A DNA stretch of 64,000 bases from Opitutia bacterium ISCC 52 (lineage in GTDB: Bacteria; Verrucomicrobiota; Verrucomicrobiia; Opitutales; UBA2995). Where the stretch lies: NCBI GenBank assembly GCA_014529675.2, contig CP076040.1, forward strand, positions 186,001-250,000, written 5' to 3'. Both the position numbers and the translations under genes were made by a program. The notes below the pieces were generated by a model that saw only the letters and a list, made by a program, of their open reading frames with translations, searched no databases and was not told where the DNA came from. This document shows, piece by piece, positions 18,213 to 27,764 of this stretch. How positions within the stretch are numbered: the stretch's first letter is position 1; the number at the start of each line of letters is the position of its first letter.

Positions 18213-18316
18213 TTCTGATTACGAGCTTTAGTAATCCCTGTTCTAAAGAATCATACAGTACGCTTTTTCCTTTCATGGTAAAGAGGGAGTAGTTAAAACC
18301 GCTAAACTATAACAAT

Positions 18317-19324
18317 ATGACGCTCTATACCCTCGAGAATTCCAACGGCATTCGACTCGAAGTCTCTCCCTATGGGGGAATCATTAAAGAACTATGGGTG
18401 CCTGATCGGCAGGGTGATCAGGCAGATGTTGTTTTAGGTTTAGATCAAATTTCAGACTACAAAGAGAATTCACCCTATTTTGGTGCACTGGTTGGGCGTT
18501 GTGGAAATCGAATTGGTCGAGCGCAATTTGTCTTGGATGGTAGAACCTATACGTTGGCAGCCAACAATGGAGTGAATCATTTGCATGGAGGTGAAGTTGG
18601 ATTCAACAATGTGCTCTGGAGCGTCGAGGAATTCAGTAAGAAAACTGAAAGTGGCCTTAAGTTACGATATGTGAGTGCAGATGGAGAGGAAGGCTACCCA
18701 GGAGAACTGGATGTGGAAGTGGTTTATTCCCTCAATGAAACGAATGACCTAAGTATCGAATATCGCGCAAGCACTTCTAAACCAACTCATGTCAACCTCA
18801 CCCAACACAGTTACTTCAACCTCGGTGGGCATGACAATGGCACTGTGCTGGACCATGATATATTGATTAACGCAGACTTTTTTACTCCGACGGATTCAGG
18901 TTGGATCCCCACGGGGGAGATTCGCACCGTGGAGGACACCCCCCTGGACCTAAGAAAGCGACTCAGAATTGAAGATCGGATTAACGCGGAATACGAGCAG
19001 CTGGAAATTGCTGGAGGATTCGACCATAATTTTGTCTTGAATAAACTCCCTTACGATCTGAGTCATGCGGCTTCTGTCTGGGATCCCAAGTCAGGTCGAA
19101 TGATGAAAGTCTATACTACGGAGCCAGGTATCCAGTTTTATTGCGGGAACTATCTTACAGAAATGACAGGTAAAGCCGGAGCTACCTATCAGTGGCGATC
19201 GGGGCTTTGTCTGGAATCGCAACACTTCCCGGATTCTCCCAACAAATCCATGTTTCCATCGACACGGCTAAATCCTGGCGAAGAATACTTTACCAAGACG
19301 GTATACAAGTTTGGCATCGAATAG
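18317..19324 (+). CDS. galM: Aldose 1-epimerase (mutarotase)
   Basis: 335 residues, normal for GalM. It interconverts alpha and beta anomers of sugars such as galactose and glucose in the cytoplasm. The substrate-binding loop NGVNHLHGGEVGFNNVLW (about residues 86-103), the catalytic-acid histidine in QHSYFNLGGHD (about 163-173) and the catalytic-base glutamate in CLESQHFPDSPN (about 298) are all visible, as is GGFDHNFVLNK (about 234). The protein lacks a signal peptide. It stands alone between the divergent DUF547 gene and msrA, which follows after 99 bases. Confidence 0.95.
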   Translation: MTLYTLENSNGIRLEVSPYGGIIKELWVPDRQGDQADVVLGLDQISDYKENSPYFGALVGRCGNRIGRAQFVLDGRTYTLAANNGVNHLHGGEVGFNNVLWSVEEFSKKTESGLKLRYVSADGEEGYPGELDVEVVYSLNETNDLSIEYRASTSKPTHVNLTQHSYFNLGGHDNGTVLDHDILINADFFTPTDSGWIPTGEIRTVEDTPLDLRKRLRIEDRINAEYEQLEIAGGFDHNFVLNKLPYDLSHAASVWDPKSGRMMKVYTTEPGIQFYCGNYLTEMTGKAGATYQWRSGLCLESQHFPDSPNKSMFPSTRLNPGEEYFTKTVYKFGIE

Positions 19325-19423
19325 GGCGTAGCTATTCCCTGGCAACTCATTCATCCCTACACGCCTCTTGAGTTCGAAAGAAGCAGTTGAAAGGAAAGAG
19401 GATCTATAGACACTCATGAATTG

Positions 19424-19948
19424 ATGAGTGACGAATCGAATAGAGAAAAAGCGACTTTTGGGGGCGGCTGTTTTTGGTGTATTGAGGCAGTTTTCCAACA
19501 GTTGGAAGGTGTGGAAAGTGTTGTGAGTGGCTATGCCGGTGGGGAGAATCCGAATCCCACTTACCAAGCAGTTTGCACTGGTTCCACGGGGCATACCGAA
19601 GTGGTTCAAATTACGTTTAATCCTGAAACGATCAGCTATAAAGAACTCCTGGATGTATTTTGGAGGGCCCATGATCCCACGACGCTCAACAGGCAAGGGA
19701 ATGACGTAGGTACTCAGTATAGGAGTGCCATTTATTACCTTTCAGAAGAGCAAAAAGAAACGGCGATGAAATCGGTTGAGGAAGCTCAAGCGTATTTCCC
19801 TGAAAAGATCGTCACCGAAATTGCTCCTCTAGATGTATTCTACGGAGGAGAAGACTATCACCAGGATTATTACGTGAAACATAAAGAGGAGGGTTATTGC
19901 TCTTTCGTAATTCGACCCAAACTCGAAAAACTTGGGCTCAAGTCCTGA
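19424..19948 (+). CDS. msrA: Peptide-methionine (S)-S-oxide reductase
   Basis: 174 residues from the ATG at 19424 (a TTG lies one codon earlier). The catalytic motif GGGCFWCIEAVF is at about residues 13-24; the recycling signature GYAGGENPNPTYQAVCTGST follows at about 37-56, and DPTTLNRQGNDVGTQYRSAI at about 86. It reduces the S epimer of methionine sulfoxide in oxidised proteins using thioredoxin. The C-terminus is short (KLEKLGLKS) without extra resolving cysteines beyond the two in the active-site motif. Cytoplasmic. No Shine-Dalgarno sequence is close to the ATG. Confidence 0.96.
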   Translation: MSDESNREKATFGGGCFWCIEAVFQQLEGVESVVSGYAGGENPNPTYQAVCTGSTGHTEVVQITFNPETISYKELLDVFWRAHDPTTLNRQGNDVGTQYRSAIYYLSEEQKETAMKSVEEAQAYFPEKIVTEIAPLDVFYGGEDYHQDYYVKHKEEGYCSFVIRPKLEKLGLKS

Positions 19949-19954
19949 AGAACG

Positions 19955-20971
19955 TTACGCAGCAAGGATGAAGTCATGTTCTTCCTGAAGTCCTTTCGAG
20001 ATGAGGAAGTATCTTATTTTTTCTCTAGCTCCCCGGCTTCCAACGTAGGAGATAATGAAGGGCTTTTTAGAGAGGTCTAGTTGATCTGGCTGTAGAACAG
20101 GTATGCCATTCAAATCCGTATTCGTTTTGCGAGGGTCTATGTCTAGATAGCCGGAGAACTGAATTCCGTGGTCCTCAAAAAATTGTGCTCGTTTGCGCGT
20201 AATTCGACCAGCACCCCAAATCCAAATGGGGCGATCGATGAACCTTTCTTTCTTAAGCCATTTAGCCAGGTACTTTGCTTTTGTCCTATAAAAGGAATCG
20301 GGGGAGTAACGGGGATCTATTCTTGATAGGCGCCCGGGTGGATCGTACCAGTCGAGGAGTGGTGAATTGATCTTTCCCATCTGAATCCCTGCGTCCATCC
20401 AGCGCAGCCATAGCTCATAGTCTTCCGGGAAATTACCTTGTTGATAGGTTTCATCATTGGCGGAGACCAGGCTTCTACGAAACATCACCGACGGATGTGC
20501 GAATGGAGACTCCACAAAGCGATTCATTCGTATGTCTTTCCAGCTTACCAGGTCATTGGTCCAGTCAACATAGGCGGCGTAGCCTGCGTGTTTGTCTCGG
20601 TCGCCAAGGAAATTGACCTGCGTGCCCACCAACCCAATCTCAGGACGCTCATTGAGGAATTTGACTTGTTCCCGTAGGCGCTCTGGATGTGATACATCAT
20701 CGGCATCCATCCTTGCAATGTAGCTTCCAGCACTCAGGGCTATTCCGCGGTTCAGCGCATCAGCAATGCCCGGATTCGAATTTTGAATCAGGCGAATTCG
20801 CGGATCTTTCCCTCCCTGTGTTTCAGCAAGTTGATATGAAGTGTCTTTGGAATTGTCATCTACGACCATCAATACCCAATCTTTGTAGCTCTGACTTCGT
20901 ATGCTGTTGATCGCCCGAACCAGATGCGTTTCGGCGTTCTTTATCGGCATTATTATAGAGACTTCAGTCAT
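19955..20971 (-). CDS. Family 2 glycosyltransferase
   Basis: 338 residues. A GT-A nucleotide-sugar binding start (VSIIMPIKNAETHLVRAINS) is followed by VMVVDDNSKDTSYQ-type sequence (WVLMVVDDNSKDTS), GIADALNRGIALSAGSYIAR and the metal-binding MDADDVSHPERL (DxD) near residue 94. FPEDYELWLRWMDAG near residue 180 supplies the ED-Y catalytic region. The last 90 residues (RPIWIWGAGRITRKRAQFFE) look like a Rossmann-like extension found on some transferases. Soluble; donor and acceptor sugars cannot be read from the sequence. It ends six bases from the convergent msrA stop. Confidence 0.9.
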   Translation of the reverse strand: MTEVSIIMPIKNAETHLVRAINSIRSQSYKDWVLMVVDDNSKDTSYQLAETQGGKDPRIRLIQNSNPGIADALNRGIALSAGSYIARMDADDVSHPERLREQVKFLNERPEIGLVGTQVNFLGDRDKHAGYAAYVDWTNDLVSWKDIRMNRFVESPFAHPSVMFRRSLVSANDETYQQGNFPEDYELWLRWMDAGIQMGKINSPLLDWYDPPGRLSRIDPRYSPDSFYRTKAKYLAKWLKKERFIDRPIWIWGAGRITRKRAQFFEDHGIQFSGYLDIDPRKTNTDLNGIPVLQPDQLDLSKKPFIISYVGSRGAREKIRYFLISKGLQEEHDFILAA

Positions 20972-21063
20972 CAGTATTTGGATTCAATCTGAGAAAAATT
21001 CAGATCTTTCAGTAATCGCGATTGTTTTTTGCGTCTGAGGTGCATTTGCTAATAGTTGATATC

Positions 21064-22044
21064 ATGAGCAATCCATTACCCAAAGTTTATTTAACCCGCC
21101 AAATGGTTCCAGCTGTTTTGGATCGTTTGCGCCCTCAGTGTGATTTACACATTAACCCTGTTGATGACACCCTTCCACGTAACGAGCTTTTAAGTGAAGT
21201 GAGTGATGCAGTGGTTTTGGTGCCGAATGGCCCTGACAGGATCGATGCGGAGCTTTTGGAAACAGCCAAAGATCTCAAACTGATCGCTAACTTTGGTGTG
21301 GGATACAATAACATCGACGTCGATACGGCCGCGAAGATGGGTATTCCCGTTACGAATACACCCGGCGTACTGTCGGCTGCGACTGCCGATATCGCCTGGG
21401 GGCTTCTCATGAACGCGGCCAGGCGTATCGGGGAGGGAGATCGAATGATTCGTGCGAATGCCTGGCCCGGATGGGGGCCGTTACAATTACTTGGAGGCGA
21501 TATTACGGGCGCAACGCTTGGCTTGATTGGCCTCGGCAACATTGGCAAAGCCATGATCCCCCGGGCAAAAGGGTTTTCCATGGATGTTATTTATTGGAAT
21601 CGTACTCGATTGGATCCTGCAGAAGAGGACGCCTTAGGCATTCGTTACGGTAGTAAAGAGGAAGTATTGAGTACCGCAGACTATGTTTCACTACACGTGG
21701 CTTTAGTGCTTGAAACTCGACACCTGATTGGTTCCAAAGAATTGGCGCTCATGAAGCCTTCAGCTTATTTAATTAACACAACACGTGGACCTGTTGTGGA
21801 CGAGAAAGCACTCGTGGCTGTGCTTCAGGCAGGCCGAATTGCAGGCGCCGGTCTTGATGTTTATGAAAATGAACCCGTTGTAGACCCTGACTTGTTGCCT
21901 CTGGAAAATGTAGTGCTAGCTCCGCATCTTGGGAGTGCCACTATAGGTACTCGCACCAAGATGGGCATGATTGTCGCTGACAATATTGAGGCTTTTCTCA
22001 AGGGGGAACCGCTCTTGACCTGCGTAAATTCGCCCAAAGGGTGA
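21064..22044 (+). CDS. D-isomer-specific 2-hydroxyacid dehydrogenase (glyoxylate reductase type)
   Basis: 326 residues from the ATG at 21064; the upstream TTG-type start at 21022 is less likely because family members begin KVYLTRQMVPAVLDRL. It reduces a 2-oxo acid such as glyoxylate or hydroxypyruvate with NAD(P)H. The nucleotide loop GLIGLGNIGKAM is near residue 155; NFGVGYNNIDVDTA near 76 supplies the substrate region, NTTRGPVVDEKAL near 238 the catalytic Arg, and APHLGSATIGTRTKMG near 287 the catalytic His. Cytoplasmic. It stands alone, divergent from the GT2 gene. The exact substrate is not readable. Confidence 0.92.
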   Translation: MSNPLPKVYLTRQMVPAVLDRLRPQCDLHINPVDDTLPRNELLSEVSDAVVLVPNGPDRIDAELLETAKDLKLIANFGVGYNNIDVDTAAKMGIPVTNTPGVLSAATADIAWGLLMNAARRIGEGDRMIRANAWPGWGPLQLLGGDITGATLGLIGLGNIGKAMIPRAKGFSMDVIYWNRTRLDPAEEDALGIRYGSKEEVLSTADYVSLHVALVLETRHLIGSKELALMKPSAYLINTTRGPVVDEKALVAVLQAGRIAGAGLDVYENEPVVDPDLLPLENVVLAPHLGSATIGTRTKMGMIVADNIEAFLKGEPLLTCVNSPKG

Positions 22045-22234
22045 TTCGCTGGGAATCCTGGAACTAGGGAATTTCATTGGGTATTGGGTTAAAGCCCACA
22101 GCTTCCTGCGGGATCTGGTTAAAGATGCGTAAAACTGGTTAATTAGAGGACTTCTCCGTTTTTCAATTCCAGGGGATTTAAAAACTGGGGCGGTATTGAA
22201 TCCTCAATTCTCATCCTAAACCCAATCTAATCGC

Positions 22235-22588
22235 GTGGGACTCAACATTCTCAAAAGTCTACGAGCTCAGTTTTCTCAGCTGTTTATGCGCTGGCTGTCG
22301 CCTGTGTATTTAGCGTCATGGATCGGACTCACATTTTGTGGAGTACTCTTCGTTGCGTTATGGGGACTCTTCAGAGTCACGAACCTGCAAGATGTGCAAG
22401 GGATGCAGGAAGAAGAGATGGATGATGCCATCCATATGGCCATGGATCTCGAGCTTGAGTTTAAGGACCAAATGCAAAGCTGGAAGAACCTCCTGTTGAG
22501 AGGAGACGATCCACAGATGTTTCAACGATACTCCAGCGAATTTGAAAGAACCGAATCTTCAGTCCAATCCGGCCTCTTTTTGAACTGA
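22235..22588 (+). pseudogene. Truncated chemoreceptor-like N-terminus
   Basis: A GTG-initiated frame of 117 residues with a single hydrophobic helix at about 24-47 (LASWIGLTFCGVLFVALWGL) and a helical periplasmic part. MQSWKNLLLRGDDPQMFQRY and SSEFERTESSVQ match the 'WKN-x-LLRG-x-DP-x-x-F-x-x-Y' start of methyl-accepting chemotaxis sensor domains. The frame ends abruptly (GLFLN then TGA) before the rest of the sensor, the second helix, HAMP and signalling domains. The following 90 bases do not continue the family in any frame. Either a remnant of a deleted receptor or, less likely, a free-standing membrane peptide. Confidence 0.55.
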
Positions 22589-22679
22589 ATTCGGGGATAT
22601 GTTCAGAAGTGATTGCTAGACGCTCAAGAGTTGCCTTCTTTGGAACGATTCTCTGTAATAGCGAGTCCCTAAAGAAATC

Positions 22680-23867
22680 ATGCTTACCCGTCTAACACTT
22701 GTTATGTTCCTGCTCACTGGCAGCGGCTCCTTGCTCAAAGCCGATTTTGAGTTCGCACCTCCGACTCCTGAAGGACAGCCATTTACAAACGAGGTGGCTT
22801 TTGAGTTTCTGAGTAATTACGCGACCTTGGCTTGGTACCTTTACTCTGACTCGGTTAAAGAAACCGTCCGCTTCAATATGGCGGTGTATCGCTTTCGCAA
22901 GTCGCCTAGTGAAGAGACCTTTGAGGCGCTCAAAACTTCCTGGATTGAGGCACGCAAAATTTATGGCCGCACAGAAGTGTATCGGTTCTCCAATGGACCG
23001 ATTGATCAAATGGAGCTAGAAATTCTCATTAATGCCTGGCCGATCGACGAGAGTTTCATCGATTACACCGTGGACAATCCCAATTCGGGTATCATCAACA
23101 ATCCAGCGGATTACCCCGAGATTAACAGCCGGCTCCTGCGCCTGATGAACGAGCGGGATGGTGAGACCAATATCTCAACGGGATGGCACGCCATTGAGTT
23201 TTTGCTCTGGGGACAAGATCTCTATGCCGATGGGCCTGGAAAACGTGATTGGTCCGACTTCACGACCGCACCCAACGCGGATCGCCGTATGAAATACCTG
23301 GTCGCTTGCACCGAGTTGTTGCGCAGCCACCTGGTTGCTGTTGCCGATCAGTGGAGTATGTCCAACTACGAAAATCATACCGGTGACTTTTTTCTCAAAC
23401 GTCCAACCACCTTGATCAAACAAGTGATGACGGGTGTAACTTCCTTGGCGGGTCGTGAGCTGGCCGCCGAACGTATGTCGGTTGCCATGCGTTCCAAATC
23501 GCAAGAGGATGAGCATTCCTGTTTTAGCGATACCACGCATTTCGATTTTGTGGCCAATATGGAGGGTTTGGAAGCCGTTCTGTTTGGTTCTTACAAAGCC
23601 GCCTACGGTCCCTTGGTAGAAGGGAAGGGGCTCGTAAGCGTGATAGCGGATGCTGATGAGGAAGCTGCCGGAAAGGTGAAAGAAAAGTTTTATATCGCCA
23701 AAGAAAAGGTAGCTGCGATTTATGCGCCCTTTGATCAGGCGATTGTCGCCGAGGCAGGCTCAGCACAATTAACTCAAGTGAAAGAAGCCGTGGGCGCTCT
23801 TTGGAGTCTGGTCTATGCTTTGGCGGATGCTGAGGAGTTACTCGAATTGGATGTTAAGCGCGACTAA
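22680..23867 (+). CDS. Imelysin family protein (peptidase M75-like)
   Basis: 395 residues. Signal peptide at about 1-21. The imelysin GxHxxE motif is present as STGWHAIEFLLWGQD near residue 167, followed by GPGKRDWSDFT. The N-terminal helical bundle includes WIEARKIYGRTEVYRFSNGP. Imelysin proteins are periplasmic or surface lipoproteins linked to iron (or heme) uptake; proteolysis is not established. The next gene, 13 bases downstream, encodes a DUF1111 diheme oxidoreductase, the usual partner of imelysins, so the two form an operon. The domain is complete. Confidence 0.93.
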   Translation: MLTRLTLVMFLLTGSGSLLKADFEFAPPTPEGQPFTNEVAFEFLSNYATLAWYLYSDSVKETVRFNMAVYRFRKSPSEETFEALKTSWIEARKIYGRTEVYRFSNGPIDQMELEILINAWPIDESFIDYTVDNPNSGIINNPADYPEINSRLLRLMNERDGETNISTGWHAIEFLLWGQDLYADGPGKRDWSDFTTAPNADRRMKYLVACTELLRSHLVAVADQWSMSNYENHTGDFFLKRPTTLIKQVMTGVTSLAGRELAAERMSVAMRSKSQEDEHSCFSDTTHFDFVANMEGLEAVLFGSYKAAYGPLVEGKGLVSVIADADEEAAGKVKEKFYIAKEKVAAIYAPFDQAIVAEAGSAQLTQVKEAVGALWSLVYALADAEELLELDVKRD

Positions 23868-23880
23868 GCCAATCCTCTAA

Positions 23881-25251
23881 ATGTATAAGCGAGGGATTAG
23901 GATTGGGTGCTTCCTTCTGTTGCTGCATTATTTTAGTAGCGCCGCGACTGCAGACTTATTACCGGGTGGGCAGATCACCGTATTTGATACTTCGCCCAAT
24001 GCCTTTAGTCTTCCTTCCACGAATTTGCCCTGGAATGAGCATCCGCGCTTTTTTGCCGGCAATGCGTTTTTTAATAGAAATTGGGTCGATGCGGCGTCAG
24101 AGGTGAACGGTAGTGATGGGCTAGGCCCCTTATTCAATGTGCGCTCCTGTTCCACCTGCCACTTCAAAGACGGTCGCGGACAGCCGCCTGTGGGCAGTGC
24201 AGTTCCTAATGGCTGGCTCATGCGTATCAGTATTCCTGGAGAGGACGACCAAGGCGGACCCAAACCAGATCCTATTTACGGAAACCAAATCAGTGTTCGC
24301 TCTCTGCCGGAACTCGAGCCGGAAGCGAGAATCTGGATTCGTTCTCAGACGATTCAAGAGCTTTATCCCGACTATGTCGCCTACCAGTTGTTGAAGCCCA
24401 GCTACACCATCGATGCTTGGAAGTATGGAGAGCCTCATCCTGAGCTCATGACTTCGCCCCGCGTGGCGTCAGCTGTCTTCGGTCTGGGACTTCTGGACGC
24501 GATCCCTGAGCAAACGATTCTCGATCTAGCTGACCCGGATGACGAAGATGGCGATGGCATTTCCGGACGGCCGAATTTTGTGTGGAGCAAAAGTCTTGGA
24601 GCGAAATCCTTGGGGCGTTTTGGCTGGAAGGCCAATAAAGCCACTTTGCTCGACCAGACGGCCGGTGCTTTTGTCGGTGACATGGGAATTACTTCCGATT
24701 TATTCCCCGATGAAAATCACACGGAAGCCCAGAACATCGGCGAAGACTTCCCCAGTGGCGGGTTCCCTGAAATTGGGAAACAGGATTTGGAGGACGTGGT
24801 TTTTTACTTACAGACGTTGTCCGTACCGGCTGCACGGATACAGAATAGAGAAGAGTTTAAAAAGGGTAAGCAGTTGTTCGAAAGCGTCCAGTGTGCTACT
24901 TGTCACATCCCTGCCATGAAGACTTCCGACGATTACCCGATAGAGGTTTTGGCCGGGCAGCTCATACGACCCTATACGGATCTTCTCCTTCATGATATGG
25001 GAGAAGCTTTGGCTGATGGTCGGCCGGACTTTGAGGCGAATGGCAATGAGTGGCGGACCCCCCCTTTATGGGGAATCGGACTCCTTGAGAAAGTAAATGG
25101 GCACACGCGTCTGCTTCACGACGGACGTGCTCGTAACGTAGAGGAAGCCATTCTTTGGCACGGGGGTGAAGCAGAGCAAAGTAAGGAGCAGTTCAAGAGC
25201 CTGACGGCGGCAGATAGAAAACTGGTGATCCAGTTTGTGGAGAGTTTGTAG
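23881..25251 (+). CDS. Diheme c-type oxidoreductase, DUF1111 (thiol oxidoreductase-like)
   Basis: 456 residues. Signal peptide about 1-25. Two c-type heme sites: CSTCH near residue 90 in VRSCSTCHFKDGRGQPP and CATCH near residue 338 in SVQCATCHIPAM. Other family landmarks: LPWNEHPRFFAGNAFFNRNW (about 48), DEDGDGISGRPNF (about 221), LGRFGWKANKATLLDQTA and TPPLWGIGLLEKVNGHTRLL (about 396). Found with imelysin genes in iron-uptake gene sets, where electron transfer at the periplasmic face is assumed but not shown. Length and motifs are complete. It follows the imelysin gene by 13 bases. Confidence 0.93.
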   Translation: MYKRGIRIGCFLLLLHYFSSAATADLLPGGQITVFDTSPNAFSLPSTNLPWNEHPRFFAGNAFFNRNWVDAASEVNGSDGLGPLFNVRSCSTCHFKDGRGQPPVGSAVPNGWLMRISIPGEDDQGGPKPDPIYGNQISVRSLPELEPEARIWIRSQTIQELYPDYVAYQLLKPSYTIDAWKYGEPHPELMTSPRVASAVFGLGLLDAIPEQTILDLADPDDEDGDGISGRPNFVWSKSLGAKSLGRFGWKANKATLLDQTAGAFVGDMGITSDLFPDENHTEAQNIGEDFPSGGFPEIGKQDLEDVVFYLQTLSVPAARIQNREEFKKGKQLFESVQCATCHIPAMKTSDDYPIEVLAGQLIRPYTDLLLHDMGEALADGRPDFEANGNEWRTPPLWGIGLLEKVNGHTRLLHDGRARNVEEAILWHGGEAEQSKEQFKSLTAADRKLVIQFVESL

Positions 25252-25405
25252 AGTTATTGGTACCATTCCAGAGGAGTTGATTATAGCTCCTACCTCGGAG
25301 ACAGGCGTTTATGAAGGTGAAGGGTTCGATGCAAGTAACGACCTCTTAACTGACGGAAACTTATAAGGCTGTAAGGATTCCGCCGATGCGTCTACTGCTT
25401 CATAG

Positions 25406-26542
25406 ATGCTGCTTTTCATATTCTTTTTCCTACTGCTGTACGGTGGCCTGAATTTATACGTCTATACGACAATAGTTGCTGGATTGGGTTTTCACTCCCT
25501 GCCCATTGCGGTGGCGCTCATTCTTGTGGTACTGTCCCCAATCGTTTTGCGAATGGCGGAGGAGCGTGCTCCCAGATGGATCGCAACTACCATCGCTTGG
25601 GGTGGCTACAATTGGATGGGCGTGTCCTTTCTATTTGCGACGGTGGCTTTGGTAATGGATGGGGTTCAAGTGTTTGTTCCGCGAATATCCCAAACGACGG
25701 CTTTGATGGTCGTCTCGACGATAATCGTTCTGCTTTGCATCTATGGCTTCCTGGAATTGCGGTGTGTACGGATTCGGTTTCTCAAGCTGCGTTCGCCCAA
25801 GCTTTCTTTTTCAAAAGACCAGCCGTTTCGGATGGTGCAGATATCGGATGTCCATCTGGGATACGGAACGCTTCCCGGGCAGTTACGAGGAGTGGTGGAA
25901 AAGGTTCGTTCGTTAAAGCCGGACCTGCTGGTCTCCTCGGGTGACCTCTTTGATACGGATCTAAAGCATCTAGGTCGATACGTGGAGCGACTCAAGTCAC
26001 TTGAGCCTGGAGCAGGGAAGTTAGCAGTTCCTGGCAATCATGAAGTCTATGCGGGACTTGAGAAGGCCAATGATCTTACTCAGCAATCGGGGTTTCAAAT
26101 CCTGAAGAATGAGCCCGTACAGGTAAGTGATAATTTCTTTGTAGCAGGTGTGGATGATCCAGAAGCTTTAGGAGAAACCTCAACACAAGCAGCCGAGGCT
26201 CAGGCCTTCAGCACCATTCCTGAAGGAGCCTTTGTCGTCTTACTCAAACATCGTCCTCAAATTTCACGGGAAAATTTGGATGCGTTTGGCCTTCAGTTGT
26301 CAGGTCACACTCACGGTGGGCAAATCTTCCCCTTTATTTTTATGACGCGCCTGCAATACAAAGCGCGTCATGGACTCACCAAATTGGCGGAAACGACCTA
26401 CTTATATCTCAGTCGAGGAACCGGATTCTGGGGGCCGCAGATGCGGGTATTTGCTCCTCCTGAAATTACGGTATTCGACATGGAGCAAGGATCTTCATTT
26501 GAAGTCGCTTTTCAATCGAATCAAAAAGTGGTTGAAAGATGA
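25406..26542 (+). CDS. Membrane-anchored metallophosphoesterase
   Basis: 378 residues. Four hydrophobic helices fill about the first 120 residues (LFIFFFLLLYGGLNLYVY, LPIAVALILVVLSPIVL and so on). The calcineurin-like phosphoesterase domain has all metal-binding blocks: SDVHLGYG near residue 147, SSGDLFDTDL near 177, GNHEVYAG near 211, and LSGHTHGGQIFPF near 300. It resembles the YaeI/YkuE group that removes lipid phosphates or pyrophosphates, but the substrate is not readable. The domain should be cytoplasmic or periplasmic depending on helix number. It stands alone, 154 bases after the DUF1111 gene. Confidence 0.9.
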   Translation: MLLFIFFFLLLYGGLNLYVYTTIVAGLGFHSLPIAVALILVVLSPIVLRMAEERAPRWIATTIAWGGYNWMGVSFLFATVALVMDGVQVFVPRISQTTALMVVSTIIVLLCIYGFLELRCVRIRFLKLRSPKLSFSKDQPFRMVQISDVHLGYGTLPGQLRGVVEKVRSLKPDLLVSSGDLFDTDLKHLGRYVERLKSLEPGAGKLAVPGNHEVYAGLEKANDLTQQSGFQILKNEPVQVSDNFFVAGVDDPEALGETSTQAAEAQAFSTIPEGAFVVLLKHRPQISRENLDAFGLQLSGHTHGGQIFPFIFMTRLQYKARHGLTKLAETTYLYLSRGTGFWGPQMRVFAPPEITVFDMEQGSSFEVAFQSNQKVVER

Positions 26543-26599
26543 ATACACCTAATTAGTAAATTAAGCTTCGCTTAAGAAAGGGCATTTATTCTGTTACCG

Positions 26600-27712
26600 A
26601 TGCGTATTGGGAAACGATTGGAGATTTTTAGTAAACGATTCACTTGCTGGTTGCTGGCACGGTGTTTCATGTGTTGGAGAAAACGGCTTGGACCCGATTC
26701 AATTAAATCAATCCAGCGTGTGTTGTTTGTCCGCCCCAATTTCCGTATGGGTAATATGTTGCTCATCACACCCGGCTTTAGAGCGGTGAGACAACAATTG
26801 CCGGAGGCCAAAATCGGATTTTTGACCACGTCCGCTTACGGTCACATGCTTCATCATCACTCGGATTTGGATTATGTCCATGAACTGACACGAGCTATGA
26901 CTTGGAAATGGTGGGAGTTATTCTCATTCTTGAGGCAGATCAGAAAACGACGCTATGATCTGGTGATTGATTGTTCTGAGGGAGCGAGTCTTTTGGGTGC
27001 CGCGTTTGTTGCATTTTCCGGTGGCAGGTATCGGTTGGGATTTGAAGGGGGTCCAAATGCAAGTCTCTTCAATATTAGATCCCCTGCCAATGATCCCGAT
27101 GATCATCGGATTGAAAAACTCCTCAGCCTTTTGAGCTTTGTTTGGATTGGTTCTGAAGACCAGTCAATGAAGCTAACGTTGACACAGGCCCATAAAAACT
27201 GGGCTAGCGAGCGTTGGCGCCATTGGGAGATTTCCGAAGAAACACCTTGCGTGGGCATCAACCTGGGGGCTCGGGGTAAAAAGCGTTGGCCTCTCACGTG
27301 CTTTGATCGAGTCATCAGACAGTTGATAGATGAGCAAGTTCAACCCATCTTGTTTGTAGGCCCCGAAGAATTGGATTGTTTATCAAAGATGGAGACTCAA
27401 CTTCCGGAACAGGTAATTATAGACACGACACACGATCCCAGTCGCTTTGCAGCTTTATTGAACCGCTGTGCTGCATTTCTGACCTGCGATACCGGGCCCA
27501 TGCATTTGGCGGTAGCGGTTGGCACTCCGACCGTGGCGATTTTCAGAATTCACAACTTCAACCTGATAGGACCCTTAGGTCCCCGTCACCGGACCCTTTT
27601 TGATCCAGATGGTACGCGAGCAGATGCAGCGCTCGATTTGATTTTGGATTTGCTGAACAACGCCGAAGGAAGAGACAGTGAAGCAGTTCCTCGTGTGAAG
27701 GCTTCTTGTTAG
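26600..27712 (+). CDS. Family 9 glycosyltransferase (heptosyltransferase-like)
   Basis: 370 residues. RVLFVRPNFRMGNMLLITPG near residue 42 is the GT9 N-terminal signature (R-x-x-x-x-G-D/N-x-L-x-x-x-P). The C-terminal domain has GINLGARGKKRWPLTCFDRV near residue 214 and the acceptor/donor loop FLTCDTGPMHLAVAVGTPTV near 292, matching ADP-heptose LPS heptosyltransferases. A basic N-terminal extension of about 35 residues (RKRLG, RFTCWLL) may bind the membrane. The expected 'D' after G-R/N is Asn here, a common variation. Likely adds a sugar to a lipopolysaccharide core. It follows the phosphoesterase gene by 57 bases. Confidence 0.88.
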   Translation: MRIGKRLEIFSKRFTCWLLARCFMCWRKRLGPDSIKSIQRVLFVRPNFRMGNMLLITPGFRAVRQQLPEAKIGFLTTSAYGHMLHHHSDLDYVHELTRAMTWKWWELFSFLRQIRKRRYDLVIDCSEGASLLGAAFVAFSGGRYRLGFEGGPNASLFNIRSPANDPDDHRIEKLLSLLSFVWIGSEDQSMKLTLTQAHKNWASERWRHWEISEETPCVGINLGARGKKRWPLTCFDRVIRQLIDEQVQPILFVGPEELDCLSKMETQLPEQVIIDTTHDPSRFAALLNRCAAFLTCDTGPMHLAVAVGTPTVAIFRIHNFNLIGPLGPRHRTLFDPDGTRADAALDLILDLLNNAEGRDSEAVPRVKASC

Positions 27713-27764
27713 GGACAAACATTTTTCTATGGCGCATCTGAGGTCCGCCTCTACTGTTTCTTCT

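Noticed and set aside
25252-25405. Short coding-like text after the DUF1111 gene (VIGTIPEELIIAPTSETGVY)
   Set aside because: No start codon near, no recognisable family and only about 37 codons; a possible remnant but too weak to list.
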